A DNA stretch of 17,150 nucleotides from a bacterium (GTDB taxonomy: Bacteria > Armatimonadota > HRBIN16): positions 1-17,150 of the forward strand of contig JANWXG010000029.1 in assembly GCA_025057335.1 (NCBI GenBank), in the 5' to 3' direction. Numbering within the stretch: position 1 is the first letter of the stretch; every line of letters begins with the position of its first letter. Of this stretch, positions 8,183 through 14,891 are shown piece after piece. Made by a program: the position numbers and the translations under genes. Below the pieces are notes generated by a model. That model made no database searches. It had not been told where the DNA came from and worked only from the letters and a program-made list of their open reading frames with translations.

Positions 8183-9321
8183 TATCTCTGCTCTATAGGC
8201 ACGTACGACAGACCGTCGGGCCCGATGTACTTCGCGCGTGGGCGTATCAGCTTGTTGTCCGACCACTGCTCCAGAATGTGCGCCGTCCATCCGACGGTGC
8301 GGCTAATGGCGAAGATAGGTGTGTAGAGCCCCGCTGGAACCCTCATGGTGTGATAGCAAATGCCCGAGTAGAGGTCGACGTTCGGGAACACCTTGCTGTT
8401 GGCAAGCATCGTGCGCTCTACTTCACGGCAGGTCTGGTAGAGCCACTCATGTTCGGTTCCCTTCGTCAGCTGCTCCGCGTAGCGGCGTAGGATGGTCGCG
8501 CGCGGGTCCTCGGTGCGGTAGACGCGGTGTCCGAAGCCGGGCACCTTCACCTTGTTCGCTAGCGCGTTCTTGACCCATGCCTCCGCCTTGCTTGGCTCGC
8601 CGATTTCGAACAGCATCTTCATCGCCTGCTCATTCGCTCCACCATGCAGCGGTCCCTTTAAGGCACCAATCGCAGCAGTCACGGCAGAGTACATATCCGA
8701 CAGGGTAGACGCGACTCCCCGTCCCACAAAAGTAGAAGCGTTGAACTCGTGGTCAGCATGCAGCACGAGCGCTACATCCAACACGCGCACCCAGAGCTCG
8801 GGGGGTTCCTGACCATGCAGGCAGTAGAGGAAGTTATAGGCGATGCTCTTTCCCGGTATCGGCTGGACTGGCTCTTGTCCCTGTCGCAACCGTTCGTAGG
8901 CAGCGACGAGCAGGGGGATACGCTGCGTCAGCCGAGCAGCGATGCGCATGCCCGCTTCCGCGTCGATGCGGTTGCCTTCTGGGTCCCAATGACTCAGCGC
9001 AGATACCGCTGTGCGCAACGCCTCGATCGGCGTTGTGGTCTTCGGAAACAGGCGCATGAGCTCTACCATCTCGGCGGGCAGCTGCATGTCGCCTAGCAGG
9101 CTGTCCAAAAAACGTTCGAACTCCGCCTTGGTCGGCAGTCTGCCGTACCACAGCAGGTAAGCCACCTCCTCAAAAGTCGACTTCTCTACCATCTCGACGA
9201 TGTCGTAGCCTCGGTAGAGCAGTCTCCCCTTCTGCCCGTCGATGAAGCAGATGCTCGAGGTAGAGGCAACCACATCCATCAGACCAATATGCACGGTCTG
9301 TTCCTCGACGTTCTGGCTCAT
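8182..9321 (-). CDS. gltA: Citrate synthase
   Basis: Citrate synthase condenses acetyl-CoA with oxaloacetate at the entry of the TCA cycle, in the cytosol. The three catalytic residues are present: H226 in GPLHGGAN, H265 in PGFGHRVY, and D316 in NVDLYSG. The substrate-binding HADHEFNAST is at 188-197. At 379 residues it matches the short form of Gram-positive and many other bacteria rather than the long NADH-inhibited enterobacterial type. The start ATG 9321 is preceded by AAGGGGGA. It lies 39 bases downstream of the aldolase gene on the same strand, so the two are probably co-transcribed. 2-Methylcitrate synthase is a close alternative, but no prpB or prpD neighbour supports it. Confidence 0.95.
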   Translation of the reverse strand: MSQNVEEQTVHIGLMDVVASTSSICFIDGQKGRLLYRGYDIVEMVEKSTFEEVAYLLWYGRLPTKAEFERFLDSLLGDMQLPAEMVELMRLFPKTTTPIEALRTAVSALSHWDPEGNRIDAEAGMRIAARLTQRIPLLVAAYERLRQGQEPVQPIPGKSIAYNFLYCLHGQEPPELWVRVLDVALVLHADHEFNASTFVGRGVASTLSDMYSAVTAAIGALKGPLHGGANEQAMKMLFEIGEPSKAEAWVKNALANKVKVPGFGHRVYRTEDPRATILRRYAEQLTKGTEHEWLYQTCREVERTMLANSKVFPNVDLYSGICYHTMRVPAGLYTPIFAISRTVGWTAHILEQWSDNKLIRPRAKYIGPDGLSYVPIEQR

Positions 9322-9360
9322 GGCGTATCCCCCTTCGCGAACAAGAGTGCGGCATGCTGT

Positions 9361-10326
9361 TTACTTTTTGCCCAGCGCCTTCAGAGCGTATTCGCGCGCC
9401 GACTCCAGCTGTCCCGCAGAACCGAGCAGCTCGTTGCGGCTGGCGATGAACTTGGCGTACTCCTGCATGAAGATTTTACCCGGCTCGCGGAGGTCAAACT
9501 TGTCGCAATGGTCACGGAAGAACTCGCGATGCACGCGGCACCATACCAGCCGCCCGTCGGTGTCGATGTTAATCTTGCATACGCCGAGCTTGGCAGCGGG
9601 TAGGTACTGCGCCGGGTCGACTCCCTTAGTGCCCTTCAGGCATCCGCCCGCCGCGTTGATGCGCTCGACCTCATCCTGCGGAATGGACGAGGAGCCATGC
9701 ATCACCAATGGGAATCCCGGAAGACGCTTCTGGATTTCGGCGACCCGCTCCATGTGGATGCGCTGGGTGCCGCTGAACTTGTAGGCGCCGTGGCTGGTGC
9801 CAATCGCTACGGCGAGGCTGTCGCAGCCCGTGCGCTTCACGAACTCCTCCGCCTCAGCAGGGTCAGTGAGGCGAGCGTCCTTCTCGTCCACCGAGATGTG
9901 CTCCTCCACACCGCCCAGCATGCCCAGCTCCGCCTCCACGCTGATGCCTTTGGCGTGTGCTGCTTCCACCACCCGCTTGGTGACGGCGATGTTCTCCTCA
10001 AACGGTAGGTGCGAGCCGTCAATCATCACGGAGGTGTAGAAGCCGCTCTCGATGCAGTCGTAACAGGTCTGCTCGTCGCCATGGTCCAGATGCACAGCAA
10101 ACAACGCATCGGGCCATATCTGCTCTGCCGTGCGAATAATCGCCTCCAGCATCCGCTTGTCGGTGTACGAGCGGGCGCCCTTGCTAATCTGGATGATGAA
10201 GGGTGCCTGCGACTCCATGTTGCCTCGGAACAGCCCCATGGCTTGCTCGAGGTTGTTCACGTTATACGCGCCCAACGCATACTTGCCGTATGCGTGTTCG
10301 AACAAGATACGAGTTGGCACAATCAT
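9361..10326 (-). CDS. fba: Class II fructose-1,6-bisphosphate aldolase
   Basis: This enzyme cleaves fructose-1,6-bisphosphate to glyceraldehyde-3-phosphate and dihydroxyacetone phosphate, or runs in reverse in gluconeogenesis, using a divalent metal. Visible features in its 321 residues are HLDHGD (79-84) with catalytic Asp81 and metal ligand His82, GTSHGAY (176-182) with His179, and VMHGSSS (208-214) with His210. NIDTDGR further on is the phosphate-site loop. The start ATG 10326 has GAGGAG upstream. It is the first gene of a probable fba-gltA unit. The 148 bases between it and the upstream terminator must hold its promoter; I could not identify convincing hexamers. Related class II aldolases acting on tagatose bisphosphate or other ketose phosphates cannot be excluded by eye. 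Confidence 0.92.
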   Translation of the reverse strand: MIVPTRILFEHAYGKYALGAYNVNNLEQAMGLFRGNMESQAPFIIQISKGARSYTDKRMLEAIIRTAEQIWPDALFAVHLDHGDEQTCYDCIESGFYTSVMIDGSHLPFEENIAVTKRVVEAAHAKGISVEAELGMLGGVEEHISVDEKDARLTDPAEAEEFVKRTGCDSLAVAIGTSHGAYKFSGTQRIHMERVAEIQKRLPGFPLVMHGSSSIPQDEVERINAAGGCLKGTKGVDPAQYLPAAKLGVCKINIDTDGRLVWCRVHREFFRDHCDKFDLREPGKIFMQEYAKFIASRNELLGSAGQLESAREYALKALGKK

Positions 10327-10474
10327 GATCCGGTCTCCTCACTGACAGGGTTTCTGGTACTTTTCATTTCAGCACACGAGGTTCCCTTTCCTGCTATCGC
10401 ACCATCGGTTGGCAATCGCTCCAGAAGGTGTTGGTTTCACCTCCCGGGGAGACAGCACCTCCTATATAGAAACA

Positions 10475-10535
10475 CGGGTCATAGGGTCGCCTCTGCGGGC
10501 ACAAGCATCCACCGCAGACGCGAACCCTATGACCG
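10475..10535 (-). terminator. Strong hairpin terminator of the bd-like oxidase operon
   Basis: Arms 10475-10498 and 10512-10535 pair over 21 Watson-Crick pairs with one mismatch and one bulged A, around a 13-base loop. The outer 11 pairs (GGTCATAGGGT with ACCCTATGACC) are perfect. It begins about 20 bases after the stop at 10556 on the minus strand and is followed there by the moderately T-rich TGTTTCTATATA. It separates the oxidase operon from fba-gltA. Confidence 0.75.
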
Positions 10536-10555
10536 TCCTCAAATAGTCGGACTGC

Positions 10556-11647
10556 CTACTGGCTGGCGGCAGCCTGCTTAGGCTCGCCTGCCTGGTAGAA
10601 CTGCCATACCATCCAGCCCACTGTTGCCAGCCCAATCACCAACAGCACGGCGAAGATGATGAACACGCCCCACTGCGGGTTCACGGGAATGGTGTTCACA
10701 TCGATATGCGGCTGCAGATACATCTGGCGTAGGCTGTGGCGTGTTACCGACATCAGGGTAATCGCCACCACCGTGAGCAGCACGGCGCCGGGTAGGCTCC
10801 GATTGACGAGCAGAAGACCGAGCACCGCTGCCAACACTCCCGCCCACAGCACGACTGTGTTCACCGTGTTGCCGCCGATAAAGCTCTGCAGGAAGTTGCT
10901 GGGCAGGCTGAACAGGAACCATAGCCCAACCCCAAGCTGTACCAGCGTCGCCCCGATAAACCACTTCGCGCCGTAGCGTACCGCCTCATCGCCCCAACTA
11001 TCGCCGCGCTTGCGCGCCAGCAACCCCAGCAGGGCAATCCCCAGCCCCGCTACGGCGAACGCGGCGACCATGAAGTGGAGGTAGCGCGGGATGAGCGTCG
11101 GCTCCGACCAGTTCAGATGCAACCCCGCCGGACTAGCGTCATACATGGGCGCCCATTTCTCCGGGGTAAGCTTCAGCGTAGCGTTGTGCGTGTATAGCAG
11201 ACCCACCAGCAGGATAAACAGCGCACTCATCCAGGCGATAGGGGTAACCCATCGCCCCAGCCAGTCGGGGCGGAACTGCACCAGATACAGCCCGTAATAC
11301 GCCAGCAGTACCAGCGCCACCACCGACAACCAGGGCCACGCCATCAGGATGGACGCCGTGTAGAACGCCTGTCCATACAGCACCTGTACGAACAGCAGCG
11401 GGGCGATGCCCAGCGTGATGGTGAAAGACATGACCACAGGCAGCGCTCGGGACAGACGCTTCGCCAGCTCCGCATGGAAGGGGCTGTGCTTCCCCTTGCG
11501 CAGACCTATCGCCATGATGGTGGTGCCGCCTACCAGCAGGTTCATTGCCAGGATGTGCAGAATGAACGTGAACACTAGCAAGATTTGCAACAGCCATGCA
11601 GGCGCAGGCAAGCCTGCAGGGTCAGGGGGGGGTATGACTACGGGCAT
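10556..11647 (-). CDS. CydA-like paralogous membrane subunit of a cytochrome bd-like complex
   Basis: 363 residues with about nine membrane spans (near 17-48, 68-91, 99-124, 132-155, 187-210, 226-247, 263-281, 285-303, 325-350). It resembles the upstream gene product along most of its length: LTPEKW here against LTPGKW, VRYGAKWFIG against VKYASKWVLV, LWFLFSLP against IWYISRIP, and His31 (LHILAMNLLVGG) at the place of His24. It is therefore a paralogue of the CydA-like subunit, not a clear CydB. It lacks the two glutamates of the heme d site, has a His at 191 near the heme b558 position, keeps a ninth span and has no cytochrome c motif. Twenty-one bases separate it from the upstream gene; GAGAGGAGG precedes its ATG. 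The function is inferred: partner subunit, perhaps holding one heme. Confidence 0.8.
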   Translation of the reverse strand: MPVVIPPPDPAGLPAPAWLLQILLVFTFILHILAMNLLVGGTTIMAIGLRKGKHSPFHAELAKRLSRALPVVMSFTITLGIAPLLFVQVLYGQAFYTASILMAWPWLSVVALVLLAYYGLYLVQFRPDWLGRWVTPIAWMSALFILLVGLLYTHNATLKLTPEKWAPMYDASPAGLHLNWSEPTLIPRYLHFMVAAFAVAGLGIALLGLLARKRGDSWGDEAVRYGAKWFIGATLVQLGVGLWFLFSLPSNFLQSFIGGNTVNTVVLWAGVLAAVLGLLLVNRSLPGAVLLTVVAITLMSVTRHSLRQMYLQPHIDVNTIPVNPQWGVFIIFAVLLVIGLATVGWMVWQFYQAGEPKQAAASQ

Positions 11648-11668
11648 CTCTCCGAACCTCCTCTCTGA

Positions 11669-12976
11669 TTAGCGTGACGCCGCCTGCTGTACTTCCACCG
11701 GGTTGTTCAGGCTATATAGCCACTCAGTCAGGGCTTTGCGCTCCTCCTCCGTGCCTAGGAAAGGCGGCATGTATCCCTTCAGCTGGTCTAGATTCTGTAG
11801 CTGCATGTCGATGAAGTCTTTCTTCCAGCCTTTCACGGCGAACTTGATGCCGTTGAAGCCGTTGACCGTGTGGCACGACTGGCAGTGGAAGCGGAACACC
11901 TTCTCGCCCATGCGTAGTAGGTCTTGTTTGTCCTGCTCATCCAGCAGCGACCACTTCGCCGAGGCAAGCACGCCACGCTCCCACACGTTCTGCACGTCCT
12001 CGGTGCGAACGGCGTTCGAGTACATGTAGTCGTAAATGATGTAGGGCTTGCGCACTGCCTCGCGCACCCATTCCGTGACGCCTGTGGTCACCAGACCTAG
12101 CGCGACAATCACGAATGCGAAGGTGACGTGGAAGCGCCGCGGGAACAGGAACGGTCCCGCCAGCGTGGCGAGGAACACGAAGGCAGAGAAGACCACGCTC
12201 GCGGCAGCAAACAGCGTCACCACAGGCGCGCCGCCCATCGAAATCTCCCGCGCCTGGTCAGGGATGCGCGAGATGTACCAAATGCCGCCGATGGGGATGA
12301 CGGTCATGCCCACGAGCACCCACTTGGAGGCGTACTTCACCACGCGCTCGCGCAGCGACTCGTCCGCCTCCGCTGACGCCGTGATGAGCGCATACAGCCC
12401 CGCCAGCGCTACCGCCACTGCCGTACGCACCACTAGCGACGGCAACATGCTGGGGTTGAAGAAGGCATCCACGATGGAGCGCGTCTCCACCCACTTGCCT
12501 GGCGTGAGCATGAAGGTAAGAATACCGTTAATCATGAACAGGCTCAGCCACGCCCCAGCAAGGTATATCCACCCCACGCGGATGTGCGTGCGAGGGTCCA
12601 GCCGGTTCCACCCGTAGTAGTAGATGAACGCAGCGAGCAGCTCCACGATGAAGAACACCCACTCAATCGCCCACGCCCAGACGAAAATGTGGATCAACGC
12701 GGAGGTCGCCGACGGGTGAACCAGACCGATAGCCCACCAGATGCCTACCCCACTGATAGCGCCAAACACCAGCGCCACCAGGATGAAGAAGGTACTGTGT
12801 CGCTTGAGATAGCCTAGCAACGCCTCGTCGCCCGTACGACGGGCACGGATTTCACTCAGCACCAGAAACAGCCCCGAGCCGATGGCAAAATGTGCCACGA
12901 ACACGTGCAGAATGGCGATGATGCCAATCAGCATCCCGCCACCCAGCAGCGGCACATCCCAGAACGGGTACTCCAT
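11669..12976 (-). CDS. CydA-like oxygen reductase subunit fused to a cytochrome c domain
   Basis: 435 residues. Residues 1-310 form about eight spans and align by eye with CydA of cytochrome bd. His24 (ILHVFVAHF) matches the heme b595 ligand H19; Glu105 and Glu112 (AIEWVFFIVE, then YYYGWNRL) match E99 and E107; Glu306 in EAVRKPY matches E445 of the GRQPW region. The heme b558 ligand H186 is replaced by Arg184 (VVRTAVAVALAG), no Met is seen at the M393 position, and the quinol loop between spans 6 and 7 is only about 15 residues. The ninth span is replaced by a cytochrome c domain with CQSCH (365-369) and a likely distal Met403 (GYMPPF). With CydA topology, eight spans place this domain in the periplasm. 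ATG 12976 has GGAGGTGA upstream. Role (inference): oxygen reduction with electrons from a c-type carrier. First gene of a two-gene operon. Confidence 0.85.
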   Translation of the reverse strand: MEYPFWDVPLLGGGMLIGIIAILHVFVAHFAIGSGLFLVLSEIRARRTGDEALLGYLKRHSTFFILVALVFGAISGVGIWWAIGLVHPSATSALIHIFVWAWAIEWVFFIVELLAAFIYYYGWNRLDPRTHIRVGWIYLAGAWLSLFMINGILTFMLTPGKWVETRSIVDAFFNPSMLPSLVVRTAVAVALAGLYALITASAEADESLRERVVKYASKWVLVGMTVIPIGGIWYISRIPDQAREISMGGAPVVTLFAAASVVFSAFVFLATLAGPFLFPRRFHVTFAFVIVALGLVTTGVTEWVREAVRKPYIIYDYMYSNAVRTEDVQNVWERGVLASAKWSLLDEQDKQDLLRMGEKVFRFHCQSCHTVNGFNGIKFAVKGWKKDFIDMQLQNLDQLKGYMPPFLGTEEERKALTEWLYSLNNPVEVQQAASR

Positions 12977-13000
12977 CTGTCACCTCCAATTCTTAGAGAT

Positions 13001-13019
13001 GAAAATCATTAGCGTTATT
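13001..13019. promoter_or_regulatory. Fur-like inverted repeat near the oxidase operon transcription start
   Basis: On the minus strand these 19 bases match the classical Fur box (GATAATGAT-A-ATCATTATC) at 14 of 19 positions; on the plus strand at 13. The site abuts the -10 hexamer at 13020-13025 on its downstream side, a position that would let a bound repressor block transcription. The match is by eye in an AT-rich stretch, so chance similarity is possible. Confidence 0.3.
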
Positions 13020-13049
13020 ATTGTATCAGAACATTCTCAACTAAGTCAA
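13020..13049 (-). promoter_or_regulatory. Sigma70-type promoter of the bd-like oxidase operon
   Basis: On the minus strand TTGACT (13049-13044) and TACAAT (13025-13020) are separated by 18 bases, each 5/6 to consensus. The spacing to ATG 12976 leaves a leader of roughly 35-40 bases. The region is much more AT-rich than its surroundings. Confidence 0.7.
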
Positions 13050-13393
13050 TAGAGTTGCTCTCTCTTATTTAAAAACACTAATTGTTTAGCTGCGCTAAGA
13101 CTTCGTGATGGTATGAACTCCACGCTTGGAGAAGGGAATTCTTCTGACGATGCTGCAGTGTAGCGGGCAGTCTCGCTCCGTTGTCGTCTTCAGACGCCCC
13201 GCCTGTACCCTGGCGGTTGCCTACTCGGCTCACCGGGAGGTTCGCCCTCCAACCTACCTCATTGGGGGGCGAGGCTCCTGCCGAGCTGTTCTCCCATCAC
13301 GCTGAGCGAGGTCGCTCGTTCTCCAGAAAGCATGTCCTACAGCCGAGAATATAAGAAGAGGAATTTGCAGGAGCAAAGCGAGGTGACACACGG
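13050..13393. other. Intergenic region between the oxidase operon and the small membrane protein gene
   Basis: No gene was recognised here. It holds an AT-rich stretch (13050-13085), a TTAGC-TGC-GCTAA inverted repeat (13086-13098) about 40 bases upstream of the oxidase -35, a CTCCA/TGGAG small stem near 13117-13130, the repeat doublet at 13227-13287, and a GAGCGA-GG-TCGCTC palindrome near 13305-13318. TATAAG at 13350-13355 could be the -10 of a plus-strand promoter for the small gene, but no good -35 is present. Confidence 0.5.
13227..13287. repeat. Head-to-head pair of a dispersed GC-rich repeat unit
   Basis: The unit at 13227-13250 (GGCTC...CCTCC) and the inverted unit at 13267-13287 match each other and the copy at 16546-16565. 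The second unit contains, in reverse complement, GCTCGGCAGGAGCCTCGCCC exactly as in the far copy; the first matches the 24-base neighbourhood of that copy at 18 positions. The two arms can fold into a long hairpin with several G-T pairs, like a REP doublet. Confidence 0.6.
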
Positions 13394-13564
13394 ATGTGGG
13401 CTTTCTTCGCCTATCTGATTGCAGCGACCGCCTTCTACACTATCCTAGTGATGATAGCGCAACCTGACCCCTACGAGCAAGAAGCGTGGGAGCTGCCAGA
13501 GGAGGTGTCCGTGCCCACTGCTACAGAGGAAGAGGAAACCGAAGCGTATCGCCAGGCAGCATAG
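13394..13564 (+). CDS. Small single-span membrane protein, CydX-like candidate
   Basis: 56 residues from ATG 13394 to TAG at 13562-13564, with a strong ribosome binding site GAGGTGA (13380-13386) seven bases ahead. Residues 1-23 (MWAFFAYLIAATAF and on) form one membrane span. The rest is a strongly acidic tail rich in Glu (EEVSVP, then TEEEETEAY). The length, the MW start and the F and L at positions 4 and 8 recall CydX, the small subunit of cytochrome bd that begins MWYFAWILG. It lies divergent from the bd-like operon, which fits. The resemblance is four identities in nine residues, and small single-span proteins are easily alike, so the CydX link is weak. The gene itself is supported by its start signal and clean topology. 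A small subunit of another oxidase (CcoQ type) is an alternative. Confidence 0.6.
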   Translation: MWAFFAYLIAATAFYTILVMIAQPDPYEQEAWELPEEVSVPTATEEEETEAYRQAA

Positions 13565-13748
13565 GGTTCCTCCTCCTCTCGCAAAGGGGGGGGGACGCAG
13601 TCTCCTGCTTGGCATCTCGCGCCTCTACACCGCATAGCCGATCGCCGACAGGCAATTCGTTCAGCGCATCAGCTCCATACGCGAGGCAGGATGTATCGTC
13701 GGGCACGGCGTAGCTCGAACTGGCAATGGGTTCGGGACGGATGTTGGG
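13565..13748. other. Non-coding gap ahead of the DUF6807 gene
   Basis: No gene was recognised. A run of eight or nine G near 13585-13594 leads into GGACGCAGTCTCCTGCTTGG, whose reverse complement (GCAGGAGACTGCG) is loosely like the dispersed GCAGGAGCCTCGC repeat nearby; it may be a diverged member. No clear promoter for the next gene was found. Confidence 0.4.
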
Positions 13749-14891
13749 ATGTCCAGAACGATAACGGTTCGAGCGGCGGACTGGAGCGCCTGGGCACGGG
13801 TTGGTGCGCCCTTGTGCCTGTCGTTGCCCGCTGACCGTTCGCTACAACGCGCGGCAGAAACAGGGCGGGTACGGCTGGTAGACAGGCGGACAGGTGTTTC
13901 GCTGGAGGTACAGTGGCAGGATGGCTCCCTGTGGACGATAGTTCCATCAGCCCCCCTTTCCGGTGTCTTTCAGCTAGAGCTCATTCCACAACCGCTGCCT
14001 GTGCGCCTGCGCGCCTTTCGCGACCACGCGACGAGACAAATCTTGATTGAGGAAGATGGGCGCCCCGTATTGTGCTATAATTACTGGACAGTAGAGCGTC
14101 TTGACCGACATGCACAGGTAGCTCCACCTAACCGCATCTACTCGCGTCCGCGCAGCGATTACATCCATCCGCTCTACGGGCTGCAGGGAGAGGTAATGAC
14201 CGAGGACTGGCCAATTGACCATCCGCACCACCGAGGCATCTATTGGGCTTGGCCTGAGGTGGACTATCGGGGTGAACGCGGCGACCTACACGCCCTGCAG
14301 CGCGTGTTCGTATACCCCACTGGCAGGTACCGCGTCACCGACGGGGTAGTATTCGCGCAGGTAGAGGCGGAGAACGTATGGCGCTGGGAGGATGGAGACC
14401 CTATCGCGCTGGAGTGGGCACGCATCCGGGTGTATCGCCGTACTGGACAGGGGCAATGTATCGACCTTGCCCTCTTCTTCACTGCGCTCAAACAGCCTGT
14501 GTTGCTAGCGCGACGGCAAACCAATCTCTATGGCGGGCTCAACCTGCGCCTGTCCGCCATACAGGAACAGCAGTTTCTCTTTCACACTGAAGGACAGCAG
14601 GCGTGGGCGGGGGCGTTTGGCGTGTTCCCCAAGGGCAACCAGCCAGCAGGCTTGCTGATATTTCCTCATACCAAAAACCACTATCACCCGCCCGAGTGGG
14701 TACAGTACCCAGACCTGAACTGGCTACAACCCACCTTCCCTGCATCGGGTATCCGATACGAGCTGTCACCCGGCAAGCCGTTGGCGTTGCGCTATCGGCT
14801 CTGGATTCGTCAGGGAGAGGCGCCTCCGCCCGACTTGTGGCAGGCGATGTGGCAGGCATACACCACACAGGAGAGAGGTGAGGAGGTATGA
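13749..14891 (+). CDS. DUF6807 family protein (often annotated "methane oxygenase PmoA")
   Basis: 380 residues from ATG 13749. The ribosome binding site is weak (GGACGG / TTGGG close to the ATG), and no other in-frame start is better. The family mark is GEVMTEDWPIDHPHHRGIYW (147-166), a His-rich strand conserved in this beta-sandwich family; a second conserved stretch is LLIFPHTKNHYHPPEWVQ. No signal peptide or membrane span is seen. Despite the common label, it is not related in function to particulate methane monooxygenase: those subunits are membrane proteins, this one is not. The family usually occurs in sugar-degradation clusters with Gfo/Idh/MocA dehydrogenases, as here, where the next ATG overlaps its TGA. 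The biochemical role is unknown. Confidence 0.85.
   Translation: MSRTITVRAADWSAWARVGAPLCLSLPADRSLQRAAETGRVRLVDRRTGVSLEVQWQDGSLWTIVPSAPLSGVFQLELIPQPLPVRLRAFRDHATRQILIEEDGRPVLCYNYWTVERLDRHAQVAPPNRIYSRPRSDYIHPLYGLQGEVMTEDWPIDHPHHRGIYWAWPEVDYRGERGDLHALQRVFVYPTGRYRVTDGVVFAQVEAENVWRWEDGDPIALEWARIRVYRRTGQGQCIDLALFFTALKQPVLLARRQTNLYGGLNLRLSAIQEQQFLFHTEGQQAWAGAFGVFPKGNQPAGLLIFPHTKNHYHPPEWVQYPDLNWLQPTFPASGIRYELSPGKPLALRYRLWIRQGEAPPPDLWQAMWQAYTTQERGEEV

Noticed and set aside
10327..10474. Possible riboswitch in the leader of the aldolase gene
   Set aside because: Small stems such as GGTG/CACC can be drawn, but no known aptamer motif was recognised.
10556..12976. Ordinary cytochrome bd quinol oxidase CydAB
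   Set aside because: The Q-loop and b558 ligands are missing, a cytochrome c domain is fused, and the second subunit resembles the first rather than CydB.
13140..13290. Possible structured RNA such as SRP RNA in the divergent gap
   Set aside because: CCTGTACCC caught the eye, but the conserved SRP core (GGAAGGAAGCAG type) is absent; the hairpins are explained by the repeat doublet.
13521..13706. Minus-strand 61-codon frame over the end of the small membrane gene
   Set aside because: It has no credible start signal, overlaps the better-supported 56-residue gene and crosses repeat-like sequence.
13749..14891. Methane monooxygenase subunit PmoA
   Set aside because: The product has no membrane spans and no copper-site pattern of particulate monooxygenase; the family name is a database label for DUF6807-like proteins.
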